From NCBI GenBank assembly GCA_905221605.1, contig CAJNDS010001335.1, forward strand, positions 727,938-791,937: a DNA stretch of 64,000 nt, written 5' to 3'. Below the pieces are notes generated by a model that saw only the letters and a program-made list of their open reading frames with translations, had not been told where the DNA came from and made no database searches. Both the position numbers and the translations under genes were made by a program. The DNA is from Symbiodinium natans (lineage: Eukaryota; Sar; Dinophyceae; Suessiales; Symbiodiniaceae). Below, piece after piece: positions 35,213-47,240 of the stretch (positions are counted from its first letter, which is position 1; every line of letters starts with the position of its first letter).

Positions 35213-36295
35213 CCCTCCCCCCCCCCCCCCCCAAAGCCCACACCTGAAACTCACAAGAGGCTAAGTGAAGCGGGATCCTGCTTTGACACCTTGGTAGCCC
35301 AGCAACCATACTATGACAAGGGCACACCATTTTGGGGGGCTTAGGTTTTAGGGCTTAGGGCTTTTTGGGTTTGGGGTTTAGGGCTTAGGGCCTTTTAGGG
35401 TTTTAGGGTGTAAGGTTTCGGGTTTAGGGTTTAGGATTATGACAAGGGAACCCATAACAAAAAGAGAGAAGGGTAGAGGATACCACGGGGCTACCAAGAC
35501 ACCGGTGGGGTTCAGGGATTGGAGATTGGGGTCACCAAGAACCCCATGGCGAGAAGGAATCGGGGTTCAGGGTTTAGGGTTTTAGGGTTGGGGTTTACGG
35601 TTTAGGGTTTAGGGTTTAGGGTTTAGGGTTTAGGGTTTAGGGTTTAGGGTTTAGGGTTTAGGGTTTAGGGTTTAAGGTCCGCCGGCCGACCCTGGCGGCG
35701 TGTTGGATGGGAAAAGGAAGTGAAAACCTCCCTCTTTCCCTCCCCCCCAACAGGGGGGGGGGGGGGGGGGGGGGGGGTAGGGGGGGGTCCCCACACGGAG
35801 GGCCAGGCCACCCCCCTACCCCCCCCCTACCCCTACCCCCCCACCCCCCCCCCCCCCCCCCCCTACCCCCCCCCCCCACCGACCCCCCCCCCCACCAACT
35901 TTGGCAGCCTGTCACCTAACGAACGCGTTTAAACCTTTCAACTATGCTCCAGCGGGGTCGGCGGCTTGAGCCGGAGGCTCTTAAATTTAGGGTTTAGGGT
36001 CTAGGGTTTAGGGTTTAGGGTTTAGGGTGTAGGGTTTAGGGTTTTAGGTAGCAAGGTGCCGGGGCCCTCGCTTCATTACCCGCGCGGCGCGCGTTTCGGG
36101 GCTCGGCCGGCACTGGCGCGCGGCCGCTTACCCTTTGAGACAGCGTGCGAGGGAGGGCGGCGTTTGTTCCTTAGGTCAGAGGGCTACTAATTGCGTAAGA
36201 ACCCCGAAAGAATAACAGTTATTCTTCCTTATTAAGGGTCATAGCGGGATGTTTTTTGTTTTAATTCTTCTGGGGTTCTGAAGCAAATAGTAGAT

Positions 36296-36436
36296 GAGTA
36301 GTGCTACTATGGAAATAGGAACCCTTAGGTCAGAGGGTCCATTAGTAGTACGAATATTTATGGAATTAGGAACCCAAAAACCACACTGAATAGGGTTTTG
36401 GGGTACATAATTCCATAATGGTACTACAACTGGAGG
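36296..36436. mobile_element. Fold-back element beside a family E copy
   Basis: GTAGTGCTACTATGGAAATA at the left and TCCATAATGGTACTAC at the right are inverted. The stretch 36.18-36.55 kb otherwise shows no gene. Confidence 0.65.
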
Positions 36437-36659
36437 CTCCGTTTAGATCTCTGTTTGAGAGAGGGCTTGTAGGGTTGAGTGCTTGGGGCTCACCCGTGCT
36501 TGTGCACATGAGGTGGCAGATGAGGCAAACAGACTTAGTTCGAGGTTCAAGATGTTCCGAGCGGGGTATCTTTGCAACCCTGTACCCTAAACCCTGAACC
36601 CTAAACCCTGCTTAGGGTTCAGGGTTTTGTCTGAATCTTCGAGCCCTGAACCCGAAATC

Positions 36660-36764
36660 CTTGAACCCCACGTCTCCCTTGCAGAAGAATGGGGGTGTGT
36701 CTCTCCTGCCAGCCAGGAGGGCCTGACTTGGGGTGTTGCGGCGTCATAGGAGCAAGCTCTGCAG
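36660..36764 (-). CDS. Exon with strong acceptor
   Basis: Acceptor TTTCATTTCTGCAG is followed by CSYDAATPQVRPSWLAGE then THPHSSARETWG. Pyrimidine-rich acceptor and long open reading support it; family unknown. Confidence 0.5.
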
Positions 36765-37488
36765 AAATGAAACCCTAAAGCCCAAAAAACCCTCAAACAC
36801 CCTAACACCCAAAAGCCCTAAACCCTAAAAACCCTATAACACCCTAAAGACCCTAACACCCAAAAAACCCTAAAGCCATTCAAAAGCAAAAAACAGTCTG
36901 AACCAGTATGTCCAGAGAGGTGCAGGGCGCGAGCTGCAAGCCTTTGGACTTTCAGGGCTTTGGAGTTGGGTTGGCGTGCGACCCCTAAACCCTGAACCCT
37001 CAACCCTGAACCCTAAACCCTAAACCCTAAACCCTAAACCCTAAATCCCTAAACCCTCAAACCTAAACCCCAAACCCGAACTCCTAAAGTTGGGGTTTGG
37101 AGGTCTGGGACTTAAGGCAGGCCCGCAGCCTCGGGCCCTAAACCTCAGACCCCAAACCCCCAAACCCTAAACCCGAAACTCCAAACCCCAAACTCAGCCC
37201 TAAACCCTAAACCCTAAACCCCAAACCCTAAACCCTTCTTTCTTCTGGGGCTGGCCCATGGTCGCACGTACAGCTATATGCCGAATGTGCCAAAAAGCCC
37301 CAAGCCGAACAGCGGAGCCGCACCAAATGAGGTCAGTTCAGGGCAGGCTGGGAGTTGAGAGCCCAACTTAGGGTTTAGGGTTTAGGGCTCAGGGTTTAGG
37401 GTTTAGGGTTTAGGGTTTAGGGTTTAGGGTTTAGGGTTTAGGGTTTTAGGGTTTAGGGTTTAGGGTTTGGGGTTTAAGGTTTAGGGCG

Positions 37489-37650
37489 TCTCGCCGCGCA
37501 GCGGCAGTAAGTGCCATGTGGAAATGGCACCCCTACACACCCAGGGCATGTGGGGGGGGGCGGCATGTCACGCGAAGGCATTTGTTTTCAGTGCAGTCCA
37601 ACAATTTTCATTGGTGTTGGTTTCCTTCTCCCCACCTGCTGTGAGCTTTC
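37489..37650. repeat. Dispersed duplicate segment, copy 1
   Basis: Contains TCTCGCCGCGCAGCGGCAGT, then GATGTGGAAATGGC-like sequence, a GGCGGCATGTC block and GCAGTCCAACAATTT. The second copy is at 41519-41660, about 4 kb away in the same orientation, with small indels. It may be a duplicated exon plus flank. Confidence 0.85.
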
Positions 37651-39932
37651 ACAGGCCACCACCCAAACTACTGCATTTTAGGGTTTAGGGCTGTCGCCCT
37701 CAATTCCCACCATTGTGACGACTCCTCCCTTGGCAACCTAGCCAGGGGCCAGGGGTGCCAGAAGGCCAGGAGGCGGGGGAAGTACCCCCCACGCCAGACC
37801 CCGGTCGTCTTCTGGGTCGAGAAAAGGGTGGGTACGGCCTGAGCAGGCCGGGTGGGAATTTAGGGTTTAGGGTTTAGGGTTTAGGGTTTAGGGTTTAGGG
37901 TTTAGGGTTTAGGGTTTAGCGTTTAGGGTTTAGGGTTTAGGGTTTAGGGTTTAGGGTTTAGGGTTTAGGGTTTAGGGTTTAGGGTTTAGGGTTTAGGGTT
38001 TAGGGTTTAGGGTTTAGGGTTTAGGGTTTAGGGTTTAGGGTTTAGGGTTTAGGGTTTCGGGTTAGGGTTTAGGGTTTAGGGTTTAGGGTTTAGGGTTTAG
38101 GGTTTAGGGTTTAGGGTTTAGGGTTTAGGGTTTAGGGTTTAGGGTTTAGGGTTTAGGGTTTAGGGTTTAGGGTTTAGGGTTTAGGCCCTCTTTCAGCAGC
38201 TCAGCTGGAAATGGGCTTGGGTTCAGAGGGGCTCTCGCACTAAGGCTTCTGGACATGGGAACACAGGTAGCTCGATACCCCTTCCTGAAGCAATGGACCA
38301 TGAAAAATTTAGGGTTTGGGGGTTTAGGGGTTTAGGGGTTTTGGGGTTTTGGGGTTTAGGGGTTTAGGGGTTTAGGGTTTTGGGTTTAGGGGTTTAGGCG
38401 TTTAGGGCTTTACAGGGCGTTTGGGGGTTTTAGGGGTTCTATTTGGATTGCAGAGCTTCTTACAATTCACATATAAGGTGCGGACAAGGTGCCGGGGTTT
38501 GGGGCTGAGACTGAGGAGGACGGCTCAAGTTTTGGGCTGTTTTTGCATTTATTTGCTTTTTGGGTTGCGGGGGGGGGGGGGGGGGGAGGGTTCTGCGGTT
38601 CTGGAGTTAGCATGTAAGTTAAGTTTAAGACGCAGGGTGTAGGGTTTAGGGTTGAAGGTGTTGCGTTTAATCTTTAGAGCTTGGGCTTTTTTTGGAGTTC
38701 TGCTTCTCTGGCTTGGGGTACGAGCTTTCCCCAAACCTTAAAATGGGAGCAACAACGGCAAGCTCTTAGGTCCCGCCATACCCCCCAGAACTCTGAGACC
38801 TAGTAGGGTACGCTTAGGGTCTAGTGTCTTCCTAAACCCTCAAACACTTAAAGGGGGTTTGGGGACCCCTATGACGAGTAGGAGCCTCGAACAAGCACAG
38901 ATCTCTTTGAGATCTTGTGGCAGGGGATCCAGACCAGGCCGCATGCATGGGCTAAGAAAGTCTTTGATGGGGTCTAGGCTCTGAGGTGTTTAGGATTTGG
39001 GGTATAGGGTATGAAGGGTTGAGGGCTCAGAGGGTTTGAAGGGTTTGAAGGGTTTAGGGCTTGAAGGGTTTAGGGTTCGAATGGTTTAGGCCGTCTAGGG
39101 TTTGGGGGCTTTAAGGCGCCAAACTCCTCGGCCCCGAAGAACTTCGGGGTTTGTGGGCTAGGGCTCAGGTCGCTGGCTAAACCCTAAACCCTAAACCCTA
39201 AACCCCAAACCCTAAACCCTAAACCCTATTCAAGTTTTTGCCTGCTTTGGCCTGTGAAGGTTTAGGGTTTAGGGCTTGGGGGCTGGGCTTTTGGCCTTCG
39301 GGTAATCGCGTTTGAGACAGAGAACTCATTGAAATGATTCAAGTAAGACACGCGAATAAGACATAAAGAAAGCTGAGTTCGAAAAAACTGATACTTCAAA
39401 CCGCAATCTTGCTTTCTTCCCATCGCGGGTTCTGTGAGGTACTCTGTACGCCCATCGCTTCTTTCTGCCTTAAGTTGAGGAGCTAAAGAACACACTAAGG
39501 AGCTGGTCTGGGTAGATTGCCGTGGAACCTAAGCCCTAAACCCTAAACCCTAAACCCTAAACCCTAAACCCTAAACCCTAAACCCTAAACCCTAAACCCT
39601 AAACCCTAAACCCTAAACCCTAAACCCTAAACCCTAACCCTAAACCCTAACCCTAAACCCTAAACCCTGACGGCGCGCTTCGCTTCACCCCAGGGTCGGG
39701 AAAATGGGGCTCCGAGCTGCCTACGTCTCGCACAGCGAAGTCACCAGCTCCCGCCGCCCCTCTTCAGTAGACCAGGAGGTTTGCCCTCGACCTTTTGCCG
39801 GTTGAGGGTTTAGGGTTCAGGGTTTAAGGGTTAGGGTTTAGAGTAGGGCACCAGCCACCCGAACCAACTTGTGTCAAGGCTGAAGCCTAAACACTTTGCT
39901 AATCAATGTCAAGGGGATGATCAGGTGCCGAT

Positions 39933-40725
39933 AAAATGCGTGCCCCTATCATATAAGAGGTTGCCGTTGGGTTGGTGAGTGGCTGGCGAGTGGCATGTGA
40001 GGCACATGTGAGGGGATGTCTCGGGGAAGAGCAAATGAGAAGCTTGTAAGGTCAAAAAGGGCTGAGGCTTGGCTATCCTGTGTAAGCATGTTTTTGCGTC
40101 GACCCTGTCTTTGAGTAAGCTCTCGTGAGAATTCAACCTGATCCAGGGTTTGTCAGGGCCCCGTTTTTTTGTCAGTCGAACGGGCGCAGCATTCGTCAAG
40201 CAAGCTCTCGTCGCTCGAACTCCAAGACCAGGTCCGCAGAAGGCTCGAAGCAGCCAGAGGCCCGTAAGTGGCTCGCGAGTGGCTCTATATAGGCTTGTAA
40301 GTGGCGCGAAGGCCCATGAGGGGCCCGTAAGTTCGCAAGTGGCCTGAGCGGCATGTAAGCGGCATGTAAGTGGCATGTAAGCGGCACGTAAGTGGCCGTA
40401 AGTGGCGCGTAAGTGGTAAGTGGCACGTAAGTGGCACGTAAGCAGCCCGCAAGTTGCCAAGGGTCCCCGTAGGAGGCCCGTGTTGAAGCCCGCACAAACC
40501 TGTGCAGGAGACCCATGCAGCATCTGCCAAAAAACACCAGAACTTAGAATCAGAAGTCAGGCAGCCTGCTCTTACGAAGCCTCTCCCTGAAAAACACCAA
40601 AGGTTACGTACTCTCCTTACCCACACGACCTGATCTTACATAGCCTCTCCCTGAAAAACACCTAAACTTACATACTCTCCTTACCCAAGGGACCCGATCT
40701 TATATGATAGGGGCACGCTTTTTAT
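39933..40725. mobile_element. About 790-bp TIR element with internal tandem repeats
   Basis: TIRs of about 28 bp (GCGTGCCCCTATCATATAAG and its inverse) bound it. The interior carries short repeats of the type GGCATGTAAGT (40290-40450) and a 64-bp unit repeated at about 40566-40694. The 200-residue minus open frame over it is repeat-derived. No transposase is visible, so a non-autonomous element is likely. Confidence 0.75.
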
Positions 40726-41518
40726 AGGCTCCAGATCTTTGCTTGGACAATGCTCTTGCTAAGGGTCTTAACCCTATTGCCAAGGGTGATGGGTCCTGTG
40801 GATTCGCGCTCGATGGGTTTGAGGCTTCGAGGGTTCGAGGGTTTCTAAGGTTCGAGGGTTCGAGGGTTCGAGGGTTCGAGGGTTTGAGAGTGCGGGGCTA
40901 TGCACCTTGGGATTTGTCTTCGGTGTCAGGGTTCATTCAGGGCTTGAAGGTTCAGGGTTTCAGGCTTGTGGCCTAGGGTGCTTCGGAGTTCACACGTGTA
41001 CAGGAGACCTCCAAGGGAACTTTCAGCTTAAAAGCCGTGGGCTCAGGCCCTAAACCCTAAACCCTAAACCCTAAACCCTAAACCCTAAACCCTAAACCCT
41101 AAACCCTAAACCCCAGGCTGGGGGTCGGTTTGGGGAAGGCGGAGGTCCTTGCAACCCTTGGGGTTTAGGGTTTAGGGTTTAGGGTTTAGGGTTTAGGGTT
41201 TAGGGTTTAGGGTTTAGGGTTTAGGGTTTGGGGTTTGGGGTTTGGGGTTTAGGGTTTAGGGTTTAGGGTTTAGGGTTTAGGGTCGGAAACCCTGTGACCG
41301 ACACTCTACTTCAGTGGGAAAGCTGTGCCCCAAGCACACGCATACGAAGCTGCCGGTCGGTCTTGCACCTTGCCCACGGAAGGGCTTTTAGGGTTTAGGG
41401 TTTGGGTTTAGGGTTTATGGTTTCGGGTTTCGGGTTTCGGGTCTCGTGTTTCGGGTTTCGGGTTTCGGGTTTAGGACTTAGGGTTTAGGGTTTAGGGTTT
41501 AGGGTTTGCGGTTTAGGG

Positions 41519-41660
41519 TTTCTCGCCGCGCAGCGGCAGTACGATGTGGAAATGGCGCCCCTGCACACCCACGGGGTGGGGTGGGAGGGCGGCATGTCGT
41601 GCGAAGGCACATGTTTTCAATGCAGTCCAACAATTTCATTGGTTTCTCCTCACAGTTTTG
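41519..41660. repeat. Dispersed duplicate segment, copy 2
   Basis: Matches 37489-37650 through CGCCGCGCAGCGGCAGTA and the GCAGTCCAACAATTT block. In both copies a TTTAGGG array lies immediately to the left. Confidence 0.85.
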
Positions 41661-42347
41661 AGGCTTCTGGCAGTTTGAGGGGTGGCCAACGGGGGGGTAC
41701 CCCCCCAGGGAAAACACCACCGAGAAATTCCGGCCATGGCTTTAGGGTATTCTCATCCAGAGGAGGATCGTGGGGACTCCCGAAAGTAGAAGGCACCACG
41801 CTAGTGGTCCTAAAGCAAGGCTCAGCCCAAGGTGCTGAATTCGACCATTCTCCAATGGCCCCACCCACCCGTTGTCCATCCAGCAAAGGTGTTAGGGTTT
41901 ATGGGGTTTGGGGTTTATGGGGTTTGGGGTTTAGGGTTTAGGGTTTAGGGTTTAGGGTTCGGGGTTTAGGTCTCGGCTTTGGGGCTCAGGGCTCTGGGGT
42001 TCAGGGTGCAGACTCAGTCCCCAACTCAACCAACTCAAGGGGGCTCTGCCTGAAATTTTCAAGGGGCCAGCTCAGTACTATTTGCTTAAGAACCCCTTTA
42101 AAGAGCAAAAAGATGACAATCCTTACTATTGCGTGTATAAGGAAGATTATTTTTGGTTTGGGCGGTTCTTGTGCAAGTAGTAGATCCCTAACTCAAGGGT
42201 TGAGCCTTCTAGGGTTTAGGATCTAGGCTTTCTCCCTAAGCCCTTCGGTTGTGGATTCTGGGAGGTTTTGGCTATGCCTGCGTTCTGGGGTCTAGAGGGC
42301 TGCTGGGGTCGCGAGCGTGAAGTCCCTAAAGCCAAAACCCCCAGAGC

Positions 42348-42379
42348 CTGTCCAGAATCTTCTTCTCATCCCCTTCCAC
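42348..42379 (-). CDS. Short exon with GC donor
   Basis: After CCCAAG it reads VEGDEKKILD plus AG, then GCTCTGG. Charged and helical; same strand as the 42.8-49.4 kb exons. Confidence 0.45.
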
Positions 42380-42751
42380 CTTGGGAAAGACAGAGTTTAG
42401 GAGTTTAGGGGTTCAGGGGTTCTGGGGTTCAGGGGTTTAGGGTTTAGGGGGTTTAGGGGGTTTAGGGGGTTCAGGGGGTTTAGGGGGTTTAGGGTTTAGG
42501 GTTTAAGGTTTAGGGTTTAGGGTTAGCAGCTCAGTGATGGTGTCACTGCCTGGGGCGGGATGGGGGAGGGGGGTGGTCAAAACCGGCACGCGGACTGCTT
42601 GAAAGGAACCCGAAAGGCATCCTAAAGCCTAAACCCTGAACCCTAAACCCTAAACACTAAATACCTAAACCCTGAACCCTAAACCCCTGAACCCCTAAAT
42701 CCCAAACCCCAAACCTCAAACCTCTAAACCCTAAACCCTCCTGTGCTAGAC

Positions 42752-42846
42752 CTGGGGGCCCAGGCCCCGTTGATCGAGTGGATGTAGTCATTGGGCAGCA
42801 GCTGCTCGTTCGATTCGGGACTCCGGCGGATTTCCAGGATCCAACG
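42752..42846 (-). CDS. Exon with PDZ-like strand
   Basis: It starts after CTCAAG and runs 31 codons plus AG to a GTCTAG donor. It reads RWILEIRRSPESNEQLLPND then YIHSINGAWAP. 'LxPNDYIHSING' resembles the PDZ strand 'GDxILxING'. Together with the 45.05-kb exon it may encode PDZ modules that bind peptide tails; this is inference. Confidence 0.6.
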
Positions 42847-43851
42847 CTTGAGGGAGTTTGGGGTTTTAGGGTTTGGGGTTTAGGGTTTGGGGTTTAGGGT
42901 TTAGGGCTTAGGGCTTAGGGTGTGGGGCCAGGTTAGGCTGGAGCCCGCCGACAGCCTCTCATTGCTAAGGTATAGAGTTTCAAACCCGGAGCTCCGACAT
43001 GCGAAACCCCCCTAAAAGCCCTACAAACCTAAACCCTAAACCCTAAACCCTAAACCCCGTCCCCCCAAAAGCAATGCTTAAGCCATGCTTGGGGTTGCGG
43101 GCTTCCGCACTCGAGGAGCCCAAGACTAGGGTCTTTGGGGTGTCGGGGGGTTTAGGGTTGAGGGTTTAGGGTTTAGGGTTGAGGGTTTAGGGTTGAGGGT
43201 TTAGGGCTTCGGGGAACCTGCAACCCTACCTACACCGCCAAAGCGGTGCTGGGGGGATCCGGTTGTAACCCTAAACCCTAAACCCTAAACCCTAAACTTT
43301 AAACCCTAAACCCTAAACCCTAAACCCTAAACCCAAATCTTTTGTTAAAAACACAAAGAGAACATGAACCTGGGCATGAACCCATGAGCCCAAAAACCAT
43401 GGGCTACTATGGGATACTCGTAGTACTCCCTAAACCCTAAACCCTAAACCCTAAACCCTAAACCCTAAACCCTTATGGTCCCACATATCATGGTCTAGAA
43501 TGACTAAGGCCCCCTATATGAGAACACGAAGCTAGGCATGAACCCATCGATAGCTACTAGTGCTCCCTGATGGTCCCTGTATGATGTCCTCATGACTCAG
43601 GCCCCTGTAGTAAAGAGTTAAGGTTTAGGGTTTAGGGTTTAGGGTTTAGGTTTAGGGTTTAGGGTTTAGGGTTTAGGGTTTAGGGTTTAGGGTTTAGGGT
43701 TTAGGGTTTAGGGTTTAGGGTTTAGGGTTTAGGGTTTAGGGTTTAGGGTTCAGGGTTTACCGCAAGAACCCTGAAACCCAACCCAAAAAAAACAACAGAT
43801 GAGCAAAAGGAAAAGAAGCACGGAGTCCTGCTTTCGATGAGGCGATTGTAC

Positions 43852-44352
43852 CTCGCTAAGCCCTCACCCTAAACCCTAAACCCTAAACCCTAAACCCTAA
43901 ACCCCAAACCCTAAACCCTAAACCATAAAGCTCAAAACCTGATCCTACACGAGGGGGAAAGAGAGTCCTAAACCCTAAACCCTAAACCCTAAACCCTAAA
44001 CCCTAAACCCTAAACCCTAAACCCTAAACCCTAAACCCTAAACCCTAAACCCTCTTCTTTTGCTCTCAGGGTTCCGCGAGTTCCGTTTGGCACTTTGGGG
44101 CTCGAGGGGCATCTCGCGAAGCCCTCACCCTAAACCCTAAACCCTAAACCCTAAACCCTAAACCCCAAACCCTAAACCCTAAACCATAAAACTCAAAACC
44201 TGATCCTACACGAGGGGGAAAGAGAGCCCTAAACCCTAAACCCTAAACCCTAAACCCTAAACCCTAAACCCTAAACCCTAAACCCTAAACCCTCTTCTTT
44301 TGCTCTCAGGGTTCCGCGAGTTCCGTTTGGCACTTTGGGGCTCGAGGGGCAT
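43852..44352. repeat. Tandem duplication differing by three heptamers
   Basis: Copy 1 (43852-44112, 261 bp) and copy 2 (44113-44352, 240 bp) share unique marks: GATCCTACACGAGGGGGAAA and CTCTTCTTTTGCTCTCAGG. The 21-bp length difference lies in the second CCCTAAA array and equals three units. Confidence 0.92.
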
Positions 44353-44736
44353 CGCTGAACGGCTTGGGGGTTTAGGGTTTAGGGCTTAGGGCTTAGGGCT
44401 TAGGGTTTTTGGGTTTTGGGTTTTGGGTTTGGAGTTTAGGGCTTAGAGCCTAGGGTTTAGGGCTTTGGGGTTTGGGGTTTGGGTTTGGGGTTTGGGTTTT
44501 TGGGGTTTGGGTTTTGGGGCTTTGGGCTTCAGCAACCAACGCCTCATACAGTGGTCAGTTGATCAGGGAAGCCAGCCGCTTAAAAAGAGAGGAAACACGA
44601 ATAGGCGAGTAGGCTGCTAAACCTTGATTAGCCTTAAGCCCTACGCCCTAAATCCTGGATCAACCCTCCCACACAACCGAGCCAGGGAGAAAGAGCACCA
44701 CTGGGATCCCAAGTAGTGTTTTGGGTCTGTTTTGGG

Positions 44737-44832
44737 ATGTTCCCCCTTCCACTAACAGTTCTTAAGGGTTATCGCACACCCTATTATAATCTCTAATCTC
44801 CACTAAGGACTGTAAGTATAAGGGGGAACATC
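44737..44832. mobile_element. Fold-back element family B, copy 2
   Basis: Begins GATGTTCCCCCTTCCACTAA and ends with inverted TAAGTATAAGGGGGAACATC; the centre carries AACAGTTCTTAAG and CTAAGGACTG like copy 1. Confidence 0.75.
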
Positions 44833-45050
44833 AGGTCCCCGGCAACCAGCAGGGCCGTAGCTTGGGGCGAGGAAACGTCAAGCATGGAGCCGATAAAGGA
44901 ATGTAGGAAAAACGTGTCCTGTACTCAACTGAGTTGACCTGAGACTCCAGATCCCTAAGCCTGATAGGGTTTAGGGTACAGGGTTTAGGGTTTCGGGCGT
45001 CGGGTTAAAACCCAAACTTCTAAACTCCCACAACACGAAAACCGAGACCC

Positions 45051-45101
45051 CTGCTTGTCCACGGCGCAGTCGGGGAATATGTTGCGAACCTCCCAGGCGT
45101 C
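45051..45101 (-). CDS. Exon with PDZ-like core
   Basis: Reads DAWEVRNIFPDCAVDKQ and may continue GSRFSCCGS. 'VxNIFPDCAVDKQG' fits the PDZ segment around the conserved 'PxSPAxxAG' turn. Upstream acceptor not resolved. Confidence 0.55.
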
Positions 45102-45289
45102 GTTCGGGGTTTCTAGAGCTCTCGAAGGGTTAGGGTGTTTGGGGTCTAAGGTGTACGGTTTGAGGGCTGGGGTTTGTTTTACAGGGGGGATACCCGCTGG
45201 CGGCACATCCCATGCGCAGCTTCCTTTGTTCGACGTTCTGAAAACTTTCGGGTTTAGGGGTTAGAGTTTATGGTTGGGATTTAGGGCTC

Positions 45290-46270
45290 TTGATCACCCC
45301 CTTCCTTGAAGACATCACGTGGCGACCTCAAACTCCCACTCAAGAACTTCAGAAAGACAAAACAAACTGTGCAGAAGTTGGGAGGTTTTCCTACATTATT
45401 TTATGGTCGCCAGGGGACCTCCAAAAACCCCCCCCCTTTCTTCTTAGGGTAGCTACATGATCCCTGAAGATGGGCCCTTAAACGTGGACCCCTGATGTAC
45501 CCCCCATAGACCGTATGGGAGCCAAGGGCCCATACTTAAGAACCCCAGAGAGGAGGTACTTGGAGGTTCATGGTACCTGTTAACCAATGAGAGCTGTACT
45601 TATAACTGCGCTTGCCACCATATTAGGGCACTTAGGGGGCTTATAAGTGGGCTCTAAGTACAGTTATAATTGGATAATGAGTACCATGAACCTCCAAGTA
45701 GGGGACCAGAGTAAGGGACCACGTAACCAGCCCCAGATTTCTGGGAAGGCCCGTTGCTTGGGTGAATCTTGGCACGCGCTTTCTGTGCTGTGGGGGGCAC
45801 CCCAAATTTCGGAAACCCCCATATTGGGCTCCGTACTCTCCCTACAGGTTTGACCCGGGTGTATCGTTTCAGCGTCCGATTGTCGGAGTTTGGGGTTCAG
45901 AGTCATATTTGGGGGAGAGGGGGGGGCCTGCTTGATGCTAGAGACTTGTACCCTTTTCTTGGTGCTGAAAAATATGGCGTATACTCAGTACTTACGTATA
46001 TCATGGTATTTGAGTACTTTCACATGTTGGTGTGAATCCTTTATGAGCCTGCCCCTCGAAGACTCTAACACCTAATCCTAGCCTAAACATACTGTAAAGC
46101 CCTACAGCTCTGAAACCCCGTACCCCAAACCCTGAAACTGCAAGGCTTAAAGCCCCAAAGACCCTGAAAACTGCAATCACTGAACCAGAGCTTAAGGTTC
46201 GGGGCTCCGGGCAAGCTAGAGCTTGCTCGACAGCTCAACCACAAGAGCCCTAAAAACCCTGAACGCTCTA
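45290..46270. other. Non-coding stretch with element fragments
   Basis: Apart from the 142-bp fold-back I see no supported gene. The segment 45445-45500 (GGGCCCTTAAACGTGGACCC) is similar to 47060-47115, a further dispersed repeat. Confidence 0.5.
45558..45699. mobile_element. 142-bp fold-back element, family A copy 2
   Basis: Same termini as the 11.6-kb copy, same length, and a similar centre (CTTATAACTG, ATTAGGGC). Differences are scattered substitutions, as expected of an older dispersed family. Confidence 0.85.
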
Positions 46271-47116
46271 AACCACCCTATACCCTAAACCCTAAACCCT
46301 AATCCCTAAACCGAAGAGGGACGTCAGGTGCCCCTACTGGGGATGCTCCCTCTTCTACCAACAATCCTTCAGTACTATAAACCCTAAACCCTAAACCCTA
46401 AACTCCAAAACCCTAAACCCTAAACCCTAAACTCCTAAACCCTAAACCCTAAACCCTAAACTCCTAAACCCTAAACCCTAAACCCTAAACCCTAAACCCT
46501 AAACCCCAACGTCAGGTGCCCCTGCCTCCAAAAATCCAGGGTAGTGCACCACCTCGCATGGCTCACTCCAAGGGCTGTCAAAGGTTTAGGGTTTAGGGTT
46601 TAGGGTTTGGGGTTTGGGGTTTGGGGTTTAGGGTTTGGGGTTTAGGGTTTAGGGTTTAGGGTTTGGAGTTCAGGGTTTAGGATTTAGGGTTTAGGATTTA
46701 GGGTTTAGGGTTTGGGGTTTAGGGTTTAGGGTTCAGGGTTCAGGGTTTAGGGTTTGGAGTTTAGGGTTTGGGGTTTAGGGTTTAGGCTTAGGAGTTTGGG
46801 CCCCCAATCCCCAAACACTCAACCCAAAACCCGTTGCGTAAACCTAAACAGAACCACACAGCACTACCCGGAAAAAATAGAACAAGAAAAAAAACACCCT
46901 ACCTACAAGCTTCCCCTTCCATGTTGGCAGACCCCCCTCACCTAAGGACTGCAGGGTGTCGGGTTCATGGGGTTTGGGGTTTGGGGTTTAGGGTTTAGGG
47001 TTTAGGGTTTAGGGTTCGGAGATGAGCCTTCAACTACCAGCCGACCCTGCACAGAACCCTCTTGGGGTGGTTACATGGTCCCTTCGTCTGGGCCCTTAAA
47101 CGGGGACCCCCTGTCC

Positions 47117-47240
47117 CCCTAAACCCTAAACCCTAAAACCCTAAAACCCTAAAACCCTAAAACCCTAAAACCCTAAAACCCTAAAACCCTAAAACCCTAA
47201 AACCCTAAAACCCTAAAACCCTAAAACCCTAAAACCCTAA
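47117..47240. repeat. Octamer array CCCTAAAA
   Basis: About 15 tandem CCCTAAAA units, an 8-bp version of the heptamer. The opposite orientation (TTTTAGGG) forms a run at 61745-61830. TTTTAGGG is the telomere unit of some green algae; here it looks like a local one-base variant. Confidence 0.9.

Noticed and set aside
37858-38185. CRISPR array or centromeric satellite
   Set aside because: Units are contiguous heptamers with no spacers, and the sequence is a eukaryotic telomere-type repeat.
39921-40626. Repeat protein of the CHLRATYMPL type
   Set aside because: The frame follows the internal tandem repeats of a TIR element and has no other domain.
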